A DNA stretch of 64,000 nt from Ctenosaura bakeri (lineage: Eukaryota > Chordata > Lepidosauria > Squamata > Iguanidae): positions 62,001 through 126,000 of the forward strand of contig CAOLHI010001820.1 of assembly GCA_948474755.1 (NCBI GenBank), given 5' to 3'. A program made the position numbers and the translations under genes. Position 1 is the first letter of the stretch; each line of letters opens with the position of its first letter. The notes under the pieces were generated by a model. The model was given only the letters and a program-made list of their open reading frames with translations, had not been told where the DNA came from and ran no database searches. Positions 1-11,690 of the stretch are shown here, one piece after another.

Positions 1-500
1 CAGGAAACTAGACAGGGAGAGTGTGTCCCTGTTGGTTCTGCTGGACTTCGCAGTGGCTTTTGATACCATCAATCATGGTATCTTTCTGGGCTGCCTCTCT
101 GGGATGGGACTTACAGGCACTGTCATGCAGTTGTTCCAGTCATTCCTGAAGGGAATATCCGGAACCACTGTGTAACAGAAGGTGGTGGTGGTGGAGACTC
201 TTATTTGACTCCCTGGCCTTTGGCCTGTGGGGTTCCTCAGGGTTCTGTTTGTCCCCCATGCTGTTTAACATCTACCTAAAACTGCTGGGAGAGGTCATTT
301 GGAGATCATCTGGAATTTTGGAGTTCAGTATCACCAATATGCTGATGACACTCTATCTCTCTCTTCCACCTGATTCCAAGGAAGCTATCTCAGTGCTAAT
401 CCGATGGACTGGATAAGGGAAAATAAATTGAAGCTTAATCCAGACAAGACAGAGTTGTTCCTGGTCAGTTGAAAGGCAGATGAGGGAATAAAGACTTTGC
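1..500 (+). mobile_element. L2-type LINE reverse transcriptase fragment, degraded
   Basis: Translation of the + strand in shifting frames gives reverse-transcriptase motifs typical of the L2 branch of CR1-like LINEs: a block resembling LLDF.AFDTINH near 40-75, a GVPQGSV block near 230-250, and QYADDT near 335-350 (the YADD catalytic box), followed by KLKLNPDKTE near 428-452. Stops and frameshifts interrupt the reading and the element enters from outside the window. The 3' limit is uncertain. It is a dead LINE relic; assignment to L2 rather than CR1 is by motif memory. Confidence 0.75.
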
Positions 501-3443
501 CTGTGTTGGATGGGGTTACACTCCCCTTGACATCTCAGGCTCACAACTCTGGTATTCTCAACATACAAATATAATAAACAAACAAATAATAAATATATGT
601 TTCCCATCTGGAATGGCCTCTGAACACAGCCCCTGTCACCACTGAGGCTCTCAGTTCCTACTGTAATGCCTCAGATGATGTGAATGAGGACGTGATGGGC
701 TCTAATTCAAAATCCAATTTTATGTAGTCTTCAGAATGTTGGACTTGGGAGAACAAGATTCTAATTCCCACTTCACAATGAAGCTCACTGGTTAACACTG
801 AATCAGCCACTCTCTTTTTTTCAACTTCTTTTACTTTCCACTGGGAGAAGATCCATATATGCCACCTTGAGCTTTTTGCAGAAAATATAAGATATAAACA
901 GAACTAATAAATAAAGTGACAACTAAATAATCCCTCTGCGCATGTTTCAGGACAATTAAAATTGGAGCAATAACCAAGTAGGGACACATGTGATTTAGTT
1001 TTTCATTGGTTCTGAAACAAATGCAACCCGCAAACATTGGCTAGAATCCTGCTAGGCTGTTACAATGTTAGACTTACAACCTCATAATTGTTTGTAATTC
1101 CCATTTATGAGAGTTGCATAATTGCTGTAACCACAAAGGCTCCACAGATTCAACTTAAAGTCCAAGGCAGCTGTCCTACAGGGTTGAGTTCTGTTGCTGG
1201 ATCAAGAGAGCTGGAAAGCAGGGCAAGTGAAGGTGATGCATTCAGTTACCTCCCACCAGTGAACTGCGATGTGACCAGAAGCAGATACCCCTGTGGGGTC
1301 CTGACTCAACCCCTCACCACTCTGTCACTGACTGGCAAGAAGGGGCTGGTCACATCCTTCAGCAGACCTGCTTGCCAACAGTGCAGAACACCATCCTTCA
1401 ATATAGCTGCCTGGATTTTAAGTTGGGTATTGGGGAGTGTCAAATCTGAAGGCCATTTACATCATAGCTACATGTCTGATTTAGGATCTTGGCCAGCATC
1501 TTTGCAGTATGTTATGCTTTGCTATGAACTCTTGACTAAATCTTATGCTTCTATTTTGCTTTTCATTTTAGCTCTGGATAACTGTTTCCTTACCTATAGT
1601 GAACTCGCCCTTCGGGAAATTTGCAGAGGTGCAAGTTAGCACAGGATGCTTAATTTGATAAGCCATGAGAAGGCAAAAAGTAAAAAGAGAAAGACATCTC
1701 TACTGAAGATTTGGTGTGGCCTACAGACAACACATCTTCTTCCCTTCTCCCTGCTTTTTATCTCCTCCGTTTGGACATCCAGAAGAGTTTTCGTACAGAG
1801 CTAAGAGTGCTTTTTCTATGCACACTGAGAGATCGAACAGTTGCTGTTGCAAGACAGAGGAACCAAAAGAAGGTCAACACTCCACCTGCTGGCCAGTGTT
1901 TGTAGTACTGCCAGCATAACCTCAACAAATAATGAACCTCAACCTAGGGCACATATTATGTTTCAAAGAGGGAAAGAGAAACCCTTTCTGAGGAAGATCC
2001 AGATCACTAATGACTGTCTCATTTGGTTCTGAGCAAATGACATTGCAATGTGGTAATCCACATATTGCAATACCGCCAATAAAAAGTGTGAGATATTGGC
2101 AAAAGGGATACTACTTTGTTGGGTCTTAGACCTGTTTCTCTCTCCTTTGCTTTCCAACTCAGTCTCTTCCAATTTGTTTGGTTATTTAAATCAGGGATCT
2201 GCCACATACAGCCTTGGATTTGATTTTGAAATCCCCTGAAAATGATCATTGACATACTTCTTCCCTTGTGAGTACTGGTCAGGAAAGGGAGGAGAGAGGG
2301 AGAGAGTTTAAAGGTCAGAAAGAGAGTGGAGAGGTGTTCCCACTCACTACTGGCTAAGGTTCTGCCAACATGCAGCCTGCAGCAGGAAAAGAAATGTACT
2401 ATAGCCTGGTTTTAAATGTCAGTTGGAAATGGACATTACAAGTGCCAGAAAGCAAAATGTTTCTTAAACGTGACGAAAGAATTGAACATTTATATATTCT
2501 GAAAAGTGTGTGGATTTCATTGTATCTTTTTTTCATCTCAAAAAAGGCCTCAGTGCAGAGTCATAATGTGATTTGATGCTTCCTGTAGAATGCTGAAAAG
2601 TATTTTCAATACTGTGACAAACATCTCTTTAAAAGGGTTTGAATATCAGTTTATTAAGAGCTGCTTTCTTTTTGGATTTCCTTTTATAAATGGGCACCTC
2701 CCCTGCCCTTTCACTTCAGAATATCACTTCTTCTATCTTCTCATTGCAGGCTGCTGCAAAGTTGATTGGAATGGACAATTTTCACTGGTGGCCTGCTACA
2801 TATCGTCTATAGATGTACAACCGCTTTGTATCCAATTGCTTTTTGGATAAGCTTGTTAAGAAATGGCTACAGTTTCATCTATTTGACATGAGACAGTCCT
2901 TGTTATTTCCAGCTAAAGATAAGCTTGACTCTGACCTTGGCAAAGTAAAACCTTACCCCACTGTGGAGCCATCCAAGTGTGCTGGATTGCCACTTGAATT
3001 ATCACAAGCTAGCATGGCAATTGCCTATGTTGGCTGGGAATTATGGCAGTTGTAGACAGCACATTTGGAGGGTATAAGGCTTGGGAGGGCTGATCCACTA
3101 GCTTATTTTTCCTAATTACAGTGCATTCCCAAGTGGAGACTGGCAATGAGAGTCCTGTCTTCTGGGCATTTGCAAAGCACTTTTGGGTCAGTGACATCAG
3201 CAGACATATTCGTATGTGTAGAATTTTTTTTTGGCTATGAGGTCAGCAGTCTCAGTCTTCCAAATTCCCCTGTTCTTGCAAGACTGCATAGAAGCATAGC
3301 ACTGACATTGCAGGTACTTGAATCCCTTTCATGCATGCAGACATGTGCACACACACACACACAGTAAACCCATCTTCCTTCCAACTTCACTATGCAAAAG
3401 CCTGAGAGTTGTACAGACCTGTCAATCTGCTGCTGATTCAATC
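501..3443. other. Intergenic stretch with no recognisable gene
   Basis: I see no conserved coding motif, splice-flanked exon or RNA gene here. Open frames up to 183 codons (1088-1639 +) have no recognisable domain. A short CA run lies at about 3348-3362. The sequence is A+T-rich and looks like old, decayed intergenic DNA. Confidence 0.5.
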
Positions 3444-3451
3444 CTCTAGGG
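3444..3451. repeat. 8-bp target-site duplication, left copy (SPIN-like hAT)
   Basis: CTCTAGGG, identical to 4240-4247 on the other side of the transposon. Eight-base duplications are diagnostic of hAT insertion. Confidence 0.9.
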
Positions 3452-4239
3452 CAGTGGTTCTCAACCTTCCTAATGCCGCAACCCTTTAATACAGTTCCTC
3501 ATGTTGTGGTGACCCCCAACCATAAAATTATTTATTTATTATTTACAATGCCTCCCCCCCCCGGCAAAGGCCGCCTCGCTGGCCAGGAACGGGGGGGGCA
3601 AGCAGGGAGGGAAAAGGAGCTGTGCATCTCCCCCGGGAAAAAACTCCGAGAACTCCCCCCCGGGCTCTGCTTCTGCTTCACTCTTGTTTCCACTGCGGGG
3701 GCAGTGTGGGAAAAGTTTCCAGAGTGTCAACCCTGGCCGGGGGGGAGTGGAATCCCAGCACCTTTGTCTTTTGTGCTGGGCGCAGCTCTACTCCCTGGAA
3801 AAGTGCCGCCTTGCGGCTCCCCAGCCCTTCCGCAGCTCCTCCCTCTGTGGCGAGTGGGGCAGGGGCCATGGCAAGGAGGGGGCCTGCCCCCCATGCTGCC
3901 ACTGCCCCCCCAAGCTGGCCTGTCAGACAGGAAGTTCTCCTGGCAGCAGAGAAGGGGAGCGATTTCAGTTCCTTCTGAACAGGGGGCAGGAGGACGCGAG
4001 CACGTGACTCATGCTTGCGCACCACCACTCCTGCTGTGGTGACCCTGTGGCCACACGCGCTCCCGCCAAAGGGGGCAGGAGGATGCGAGTGCGTGCCTCG
4101 CACTTGCGCACCACCACCGAGGAGGGAATGGAGCCTAAGACCAAGTGGAAATATGGATTTTACAATGGTGTCAGGCAACCCCTGTGAAAGGGTCGTTCGA
4201 CCCCCAAAGGGGTTGCGACCCACAGGTTGAGAACCGCTG
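3452..4239 (+). mobile_element. SPIN-like non-autonomous hAT DNA transposon, complete
   Basis: The element starts CAGTGGTTCTCAACCTT and ends, read from the other strand, CAGCGGTTCTCAACCTGTGG. These are the terminal inverted repeats I know from SPIN (Space Invader) hAT transposons. The right end also carries the SPIN-like subterminal block with GGTCGAACGACCC and ACCCCTTTGGGGGTCG near 4190-4220. Both ends abut a perfect 8-bp duplication, CTCTAGGG. The 788-bp body is strikingly G+C-rich (about 3550-4140) compared with its surroundings and contains no transposase motif, so it is a deletion derivative mobilised in trans. Open frames inside it on both strands are by-products of base composition. 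Family assignment is from memory of the terminal sequence. Confidence 0.88.
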
Positions 4240-4247
4240 CTCTAGGG
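4240..4247. repeat. 8-bp target-site duplication, right copy (SPIN-like hAT)
   Basis: CTCTAGGG, identical to 3444-3451. Confidence 0.9.
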
Positions 4248-7200
4248 ATTCTTGGAAGCATGATAAAAAAGTAACTTTTCCAAACTCCACCCCCTCTCTT
4301 TCTGAAGGTCTATTTATGTTTTAAATGTCTGCATGTACATATCTGATGCTTGTTCATTGCATTATCACCCCATCCTCACCGCTTTGATGATGATGTTGTT
4401 GATGAGGAACACAGTGGTCCAGATCTGTGTTAGCGGGTGCAGAACATAAGCACTTTGTCTCCAGCATCAGCCAAGCCCTATGGGGCAACTCTTCTGACCA
4501 TGAAATGCTGGTGGAGAGTGTAAGGGGAGGAGGTAAGTAGGTACCTCTAGTGGCTTCCTGCATATAGTGTGTGTGTGTGCGTGTGTGTGTGTGTGCGCGT
4601 GCATGCGTGAACACACACATGAGCTCAAGAAAAAGAGAGAGTGTGAGGGTAATGAAAACATTGTTCCCCTGTTCCCCTCTTGCAAAGGCCATCCTCCCTG
4701 CTCAGTTACTTCCACGCCTTCCTCTTTCCCTGTAACAGGAGCCTCACAGGGCTTGGGGGCTGGTTTTGGACAGGGCACAAGAGGGCTAGAGAATAGCCTC
4801 AGAAAAGAACATACACATGCATAGAGTGCACATGTGACATTGACAGGATGCTATCCGATCAGTTTTTGAAGTTTCAGTTGTGTTAAAATTTCCCCAGAGA
4901 TAAATGCCATGCAAAGGCCAACCAGGCAGTGATGGAGACAATCAACTTTTGCTGCATATATGCAGAACTCTCCATCCAGCTTTTTAGCATTTAAAACTCA
5001 GCCCTGAACTGGAACTTGTCCAACTGCCCACAGCAGCTCCATCCCTCTCGATAATGTTTTATTGGTAATCAGTTAAAATCTACCCAACCACAGTGAAAGA
5101 AAGTCAAATCCTGAAAAGTTCATTTCTGTTACAGCCTCTCTCTCTTTTTTTTTTTTCAAATTCCAGCAGTGGGAATCTGTGGAACCTGTGATCAGACACT
5201 GTGAAAGATATGTAGCTTGTGATCAAAGCCTAGAAGGAGATGGCCTGGGGCTTGAGTATTTCATCTCATTCTATAGCAGGGTGGGAACAGAATCATGTCC
5301 AGTTAGGCCCTCTGGGTTCCCTAGATGGCCATGGCTCTTCTCTCCTGATGCCATTATTTAGAAGTTTCTTATGTTTTGCCTGGTTCCCTCTCCCCAGCTT
5401 ATTCGAAAAGGCTGAAATACCTCTCGCAAGATGTTACTTTATGTAAAATATGCTGGTATTTTTGTTCCGAATATTTTTGCCTTTGGCCCAATTTACCTCT
5501 GGAATGTGGTTCCAGAGAACTTCTCTGAGATTGAATTTGGCCTTCAGGCTGAGTAACCTGCCCATACATAACCTGCCCATGCAGGAAACCCAGCTTCTGA
5601 AGCTACATCTCTGCATCTCAGATGTGTGGCTGTGAGCAATAGTTTTTTATGGAGAGAAAATGCTATCTGGACACATTCAGAAAACTCTCTTTCTTAATAT
5701 TTCAGATGTTTCAGGGTTTAAGCCTTGACTTTAAATGTATTCTGGTGCTGAACCTGCAGAAGTTCATCTTTCAATGAAACCTTAGGTGGTGGTGAGCTAA
5801 TTGCCTTCCACTTGGACAAGGAACCCTCCAGTTGATGTGTGATTGCAGTTCCCATCATCTACATAGCCAATGATAGAAGATAGTGGGAACTGGAGGCCAA
5901 CAACATCTGAAGGTACACAGTTTCCTCTTCACTAGGATATAACCTATTTGATATGTGCAGTTTTCATTTTTTAAAGACTTTGTTGAGTTCTGCAGGCTTG
6001 TTGAACATTTTTGTTCTAGCTGTTTTTTTAAAATTTGAAATTTGGAGAAATCTGTTTACTAGTGTTCAGGTGATAGAATGCCACAGAATGCCTGCATTGT
6101 AAGACTTGTTCTTTGTGGATTTTGCAACAAAGTGTGACAAGGATAAAGAACTTACAGCACAGTCTTATATTGCTTTGCACAGAAATAAATCCTACTGATT
6201 TCAGGAGATGTTATTCCCCAATAAGTAGATATAGGTTGCAATCCTAAATGATTAATTGTACCAGTTTCTAGTCAATGAACGCATTTTTTCATTTTACATT
6301 GGTTCAATGGTTCAGAAGCACAAAACATTTTTTAAAAACCTTATGTTACTTTTGAGAGAATCATGAAATTACTGGGGATGGAGAGAAGCCAACTTCTGGT
6401 CTGATACATACTCTAGCCTGGTTATCTGTAAAGGAAATCATCTTGTTCACATGCAAAGACAGTTCTACTATGAGGGAGAGTATAGTGGTTGCTAAAGGCA
6501 GCAGATGCTGTGACAAGACAGCAAGGGTGCTGGAGGAGAAAGACGCATGTCATTTGGGCCTTTTCCACTCTCCCCTCCCAAGCGTCCCAATAGGGACAGG
6601 AGAAGGATGGGACCACAATTATGTTTATGCACAATGTTGTCCTGGTATCGTCCTTCTCCCATCTCCAGGCAGCGCAATCGTGCCTCAAATCATTGACAGA
6701 TTTTCCCCATCCATGAATGGTGATTGTGCTGGCGTCCCACCATGCACCCACACTTACCTTAGCAATGGAGGCCCTGGAAGTGCAATGGCTGCACTTCCTG
6801 CCCCAGCACAGCCTTAAACAGTATCCAACTGCGCTGCGGCAGGAAGAGGCTGAACCATCGCACTTTCTTCTGCAGCAAGTAAGCTGGTGCGGAGGGGAAC
6901 ATTGATGTCCATGCTCCCATCTCAGCAAAGCCTCTACCAGGACAATGCTGGGACAACAGAGGACTGAGGTAAGCTGTGGAAAGGACCTTTGTCTCCCCCA
7001 CAAACCCTAAGCAAGCCTGCCACCTTCTGGGGTACTGAAAGATTCTATCCCATCATCAGTGTCAAAGAAAAATTCAGTTCCTGGTTCAGTTCTACATGGC
7101 ATGTGAGTAGGTGTCATTTTGTTCTTTGCCTCAGGCAGCAAAATGTCTTAGTACAACTCTGGACCCCTGATATTCTATGTAGGGGTTCTATGCCCCCTCA

Positions 7201-8663
7201 GGTATGAGGAAAGGCTAGTCCTCCTTATGGACAGGCTTCCATGTGACTGGGATACTTGCACTGTTGGTTGTCCTACTTATGTGGAAACCTGTGAGTAAGC
7301 AGCTGCTTGTACTTAGGGGTTTTCTTTCTAGAGAAGCACACGAAATCTGACATTTAGAGGAAAAACCAGTTAGTATACATGTTAGTGAGGGTCAAACCAG
7401 GAGCAGAAAAGTTGGGGAAGTTCTGTTTAGAACTACAACTTAAAAAATCAATACAGCCATGGTAGTTGGGGATTTTGGCAGTTATAGTCCAAAGAGTAAG
7501 TTCTCCAAGCTCTGGCCAGGAGCTTCTCAGTACTTATATCAGGATCCTCCCATGCAAACAATCCACAAGAAGACTACTGTTTTTCAATGATTTTGCATTT
7601 GATAACAGATATCATCTTAGGCTGGTCCAGCTGGGTAGGACAGAACAGAATGTCTCTTTTAATGTGGCTCCTTCATTCTGCAGTTTCCATAAGTCTTTGT
7701 GTATTTTTCCCCTATAAAATCCATGGCCAAATTAATCAAGGACATCTTTTTATGCAAAGATTTCTAGCCAAGTAATCAATTTGCCAATTAAACATTGTAG
7801 TCCTAGTGATTTTTCTCAAACCAATTCAAATCAGAAAAACTTATTTTACCATCATTCCCATCTCAAATTTCATTTTAATTCAGCTTGAAAGTACATTATA
7901 GTTTAAAAAAAAAAAGTCTTAAGATCCTTCTCATGAACTCTCTAGGTTGGTTCACTTGTTGTCATTGTTGTTTGACAAGGTCATTTTATTTAGATGCTAG
8001 TTAGAGAGTACTCACATAGTTCCATCTTCCTTTGAAGACTGAAATGGATTAGGAGGAGAGCTTGGGGAAAAAATTGAACTTCAACTTCCAGAATTTTCCA
8101 GCCAGAAGGGGCATTGGCTTTGCTGGTTGAAATATTCTGCGATAGTTGCTGTTAGCTTCCATGTCAGTGGGGTGTAGAATCAGCTCTAGCTTTTAGTAGG
8201 ACCTTTGAAGGAGCTATTCTAGGTTGTGAACCTATTTGGGGAATTCAGCTCCTTTCATATGAAGACTAACATTTCAAGCGGATTCCTATCTACATCCACC
8301 ACTAAACATGGAAGTTACCAACCACCCCTGGTTGTAGTCCAAAAGGTTACTTTTCCAAACTTTGCTTAGGAATATAGGAAGTCTTGTAATACCGGAGGAA
8401 ACAACTTGTCTATATAGCCCCACATTGTACACTCTGACTGACAAATTTTCTCCACAGTCTCCATAAAATCTTTGGCATCTCCTAGCATTTAGTCTTTCTA
8501 ATTGGAAATGCCAGCATTTACATCTTGGAGCTTTTGCATATAAAACTTGTGCTCTCCTCTGCCATTACATGCACGATCCAATATATCTCCTTACCATGTC
8601 CATCAGATTACTCTTTAGCCTGTCACACTGTCTAAAATCATTGCCCCATATTTTTAAATATAA
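4248..8663. other. Intergenic stretch; one GT microsatellite, no gene seen
   Basis: A (GT)n tract with interruptions runs from about 4567 to 4620 and generates spurious cysteine- or histidine-rich frames on both strands. Around 6420-7000 the sequence is somewhat G+C-richer and has overlapping open frames of up to 193 codons on the minus strand, with no recognisable domain and no intact splice-flanked exon that I could defend. Nothing else is recognised. Confidence 0.45.
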
Positions 8664-8665
8664 TA

Positions 8666-9052
8666 TAGGTGGAGCCTCTCTTACATAGAAATCCAAAATC
8701 TGAAAATCTCAGCTGTTTCCACCCTTAAGGCTGTGGCTGCAGCACTCCTGCTTGTTCATCTCTCATATCTGAGGAGCACCACAGCTGCCACTTCAAAGGC
8801 AGAAGTGGGCAGCTGGTGGAAAGAGAGAGATTGACTGGGGATCTGTGAAATGGCAGGAGGCATGGACTCATGCCAAGCACTACGCCCAGCATTTCACAGA
8901 TCCTCAGTCCCTCTCCAGCCTTGCAACTCATACACAACACGAGTAGCAAATGAACAAAACCCAAGGCTATTCCAAAAAGGAACTGTATTCTAAAATCTGA
9001 AATACAGAATCCTTCTGGTCCCAAGCATTTCGGATAAGGGAGGCTCAATCTG
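8666..9052 (-). mobile_element. Tigger/pogo-like non-autonomous DNA transposon, copy A
   Basis: The termini are inverted repeats of the Tigger/pogo style: AGGTGGAGCCTCTCTTA on the left, and the complement of TAAGGGAGGCTCAATCTG on the right. The next bases inward resemble the ATCC.AAATGCTTGGGACCAGAAG block of Tigger ends. TA dinucleotides flank it at 8664-8665 and 9053-9054, the mariner/pogo target. No transposase frame is present. A second copy lies near 19,850-20,187, and similarity between the two loci continues past the right terminus. Confidence 0.6.
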
Positions 9053-9540
9053 TAATCTTGCAATGACCTTTGTAATTATTACTTCAAACCAGGTGTCACT
9101 TTTTCTTCATAAGAGGCAGTGCAAAATATTTTGGCCTATAGTCTGCAAAAAGCTGGATCTGCCCAAGTGTAACTAAAATGCAATGTATAAATGTAGCCAT
9201 GCACCTATGTCCTAATAGTTTCAATGGGAATTAAGTTTGCCAACTTTTTAACAGAGACAGGTAAATTAACAACCACAAAAAAGAAAATACCTACAAAAAA
9301 ATCTAGATCAGTTGCTGACACCAACTGTGATTCATCCTTAAATAGCACAGCTACTTGGACATAAGGATGCTGGGTAATTGATTTAGCATATCCCATAAAC
9401 TTGTGACAGATGAAAGGTCACTGCAGGATCAGGGCAATTAGAATCCTACCTTAGTTAGGGCATGCTTCTGTGGAGTGGAGGGCAATTTGACTGTTGGACA
9501 TGTAAGCAGGTGTTTTTCAAAACGCCATGGCAAAATCAGA

Positions 9541-9699
9541 GTTATATGTCACCTTTAAGACCAATAGATTTATTACTGCATGAGCTGTACACATACCTGA
9601 AGTTCCAAGAATGCATATTGTGGATCTAAGCAAATGGGCTAAATGTCCATAACAGCTCATGTTATAATAAATCTGTTAGTCTTAAAGGTGTCATATAAC
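9541..9699. mobile_element. Palindromic MITE-like element
   Basis: Two inverted arms of about 46 bp (9541-9586 and 9654-9699) share the core CACCTTTAAGAC and AGATTTATTA, and enclose about 67 bp. The outer limits may extend somewhat further. This resembles widespread amniote short repeats carrying an ATAAATCTGTTAGTCTTTAAGGTG block. Superfamily not assigned; no coding capacity. Confidence 0.6.
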
Positions 9700-9888
9700 T
9701 TTTCATTGCAGAAAAGTGTGTTTGTGATGGACATCTAGAGTGCATGCTTGGTTGGTCTCAGGTCTCACTAGGGATAATAATGAAGGCAAATAGGTCATGG
9801 AGAATAAGGTGATCAGTGGCTGTTAGTCATGATGGCTGTATGGTATCTCCGCTATCAGAAACGGTATGGCTCTGTATACCAGTTAGAA

Positions 9889-10752
9889 TCATAGAATCTT
9901 AGAGCTGAAAGAGACCACAAGGGCCATTTAGTCCATCCTTCTGCCATTTAGGAATACACAGCTCCTGTAAGATGCCCCCCTAACCTCTGTTCAAAGACCT
10001 CAGAAGTTGGAGAGTCCACCATTCTGTAAGAAAATGTATTCCACTGTGGAACAGCTATTACAATCAAGAAGTTCTTCCCAATGTTTTAGGTGGAATCTCT
10101 TTTCTTGTAATTTGAATCCACTGTTCATGTTCTAGTCTCCTGAACATCATGAAACAAGCTTTTTCCATTTTCTATATGATATCTACACATGTTTAGCTTG
10201 GCGAAGAGAAGACTGAGAGATGAAATAATAGATATCTTCAGATATTTAAAGATATCTATTATTTCATCTCTCAGTCTTCTCTTTAAATCTTCAGATATTT
10301 AAAGATTCTTGTCATTTCCCCCCCTCAGTCTTCTTTTCTCCAGGCTAAACACACCTATCTCCCTAAGTCATTTCTCATAAGCCTTGGTTTCCAGACTTTT
10401 GATCATCTTGATTGCCCTTCTCTGAACACATTCCAGTTTGTCAATAGCTTTCTTGAGTGGTGGTGACTAGAACTGGATATTACATTGCAGGTGGGATCTG
10501 ACTGAAACAAAATAGAGTGGCACTACTACTTCCTTCAATTGGATCACTATACTGCTGTTCATGCTGCCCAGAATTATATTGGCTTTTTTGTCTGCTGCAT
10601 CACACTGTTGACTCATGTTTGGTTTGTGGTCTACCAACACTTCTAGATCCTTTTTACATGTACTGCTTTCAAACCAAGTGTCACTTTTTCTATATTTGCA
10701 TTTCACTTTTCCTGCCAGGAGGTAGTATTTATTCCTGCTGAAACTGATTTTG
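9889..10752 (-). mobile_element. CR1 LINE, 3' part (minus strand), first segment
   Basis: Read on the minus strand this is the end of CR1 ORF2. The + strand opens with the CR1 3'-terminal signature AGAATCATAGAAT-like sequence (9889-9905) and continues through the reverse complement of the ORF2 C-terminus; short stretches near 10,600-10,700 translate to DTWFESSTCKKDLEVLVDHK, the characteristic CR1 block. Frames are broken. It contains an aberrant perfect hairpin at 10,204-10,283. A MITE (10,756-10,934) splits it from the segment that follows. Confidence 0.8.
10204..10283. repeat. Perfect 35-bp inverted repeat with 10-bp loop inside CR1
   Basis: Arms 10,204-10,238 and 10,249-10,283 are exact reverse complements; the loop is CAGATATTTA. 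The stretch following the right arm repeats TTCAGATATTTAAAGAT again (about 10,290-10,306). A normal CR1 has only one copy, so this is a local inverted duplication. Confidence 0.9.
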
Positions 10753-10755
10753 TTA

Positions 10756-10934
10756 GGCCATTTCTACACTACACTGTTATAGTGCTATTGTTCCACTTTC
10801 AACATCCTATGAAATCCTGGGGTTTGCAGTTTAGGGAGGGGCATCTTTTGCCTCAGTAAACTACAAGCTCCAGAATTCCACAGGATGTTGAAAGTGGAAC
10901 AATAGCACTAAAACAATGTAGTATGGAAATGCCC
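10756..10934. mobile_element. Harbinger-like palindromic MITE, copy 1 (complete, TTA duplication)
   Basis: Almost the whole 179 bp is palindromic: the left half reads GGCCATTTCTACACTACACT then TTCCACTTTCAACATCC, and the right half is its complement. TTA occurs at 10,753-10,755 and 10,935-10,937, and the disrupted CR1 resumes immediately outside. The 3-bp T.A target and structure suggest a PIF/Harbinger MITE; that superfamily call is inference. Three further copies or fragments are in the window. Confidence 0.75.
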
Positions 10935-10937
10935 TTA

Positions 10938-11566
10938 GTTTTGGCCCAGTTCTCCAATCTGTCAAGGTCATTTTGACTTCTGATCCTGTCCTTTCAGATA
11001 TTTGTTACCCCTCTTAATATGGTGTCACCTGCAAATTTAATAAGCATGTCTTCTGTTCCATTGTCTAAGTCAATTGTAATACTATCTAGCCCACAGTTTA
11101 CCAGCTTGCCTGCAAGAATATCATAAGGCACCATGTCAAAAGACTTATGGAAATAGCAACAGCACTCTTCTAATCTACCAAGCATGTAACTCTGTCACAA
11201 AAAGATCAGTTTGGCATTACTTATTTTTGAGAAACCCATGCTGTCTCTTAGTAATCACAGCATTTCTTTCTAAGTGGACACAGGCTGGCTGTTTAATTAC
11301 CTGTTTTAGAACCTTTCCTGGTATCAACATCAAGCTGACTAGTCAGTGGTTGCTTGGGTCCTCTTTCTCTTTCTCTCTCTCCCAAACTGCTGGGACCTCT
11401 CCTCTCCTACAAGAATTCTTACAGGATTATTGACAGTATCTCTAAGTTACATCTGCAACTTCCTTTAGTACAGTTGGCTGCAACTCATCCAGTCCTGGAA
11501 ACTTTAATTCATTTAGAGTAGCTTTACTACCTCTTTTCCTGTTCTAGGCTGTAGCCCCCTTCTGTG
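10938..11566 (-). mobile_element. CR1 LINE, second segment (minus strand), upstream part of ORF2
   Basis: This continues the CR1 interrupted by the MITE. The minus strand around 11,000-11,150 translates, with breaks, to HKSFDMVPYDILAGKLVN and MLIKFAGDT, matching the CR1 RT blocks FSKAFDKVPHDIL and MLIRFADDT seen intact near 63,150-63,420. The catalytic DD is altered (AGD). The limit near 11,566 is approximate, where a SINE tail begins. Confidence 0.75.
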
Positions 11567-11690
11567 TATGCATGTGTTTTTGAGTCACCTGTTGACTTAT
11601 GGAGACCCTGTGAATTTCATAGGATTCTCTTAGGCAAAAGAATACTCAGAGACAGTTTTGCCAGTTCCTTCCTCTGAAATACAAGGCTTT
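11567..11690 (-). mobile_element. SINE 3' region fragment (same family as 31,426-31,672)
   Basis: Reverse-complement orientation of the block ATGAAATTCATAGGGTCTCC...GTCAACAGGTGACT...GAAGGAACTGGCAAAAC shared with 27,195-27,335 and 31,430-31,545. The 5S-related head is missing here. Confidence 0.55.

Noticed and set aside
1088..1639. 183-codon + frame
   Set aside because: No recognisable domain, no splice or promoter context, and ordinary intergenic composition.
3473..4230. Open frames up to 189 codons, both strands
   Set aside because: They lie wholly inside the G+C-rich SPIN-like transposon, have no transposase motif and overlap each other.
6422..7003. 193-codon minus frame
   Set aside because: No domain recognised; competing open frames on both strands indicate composition rather than selection.
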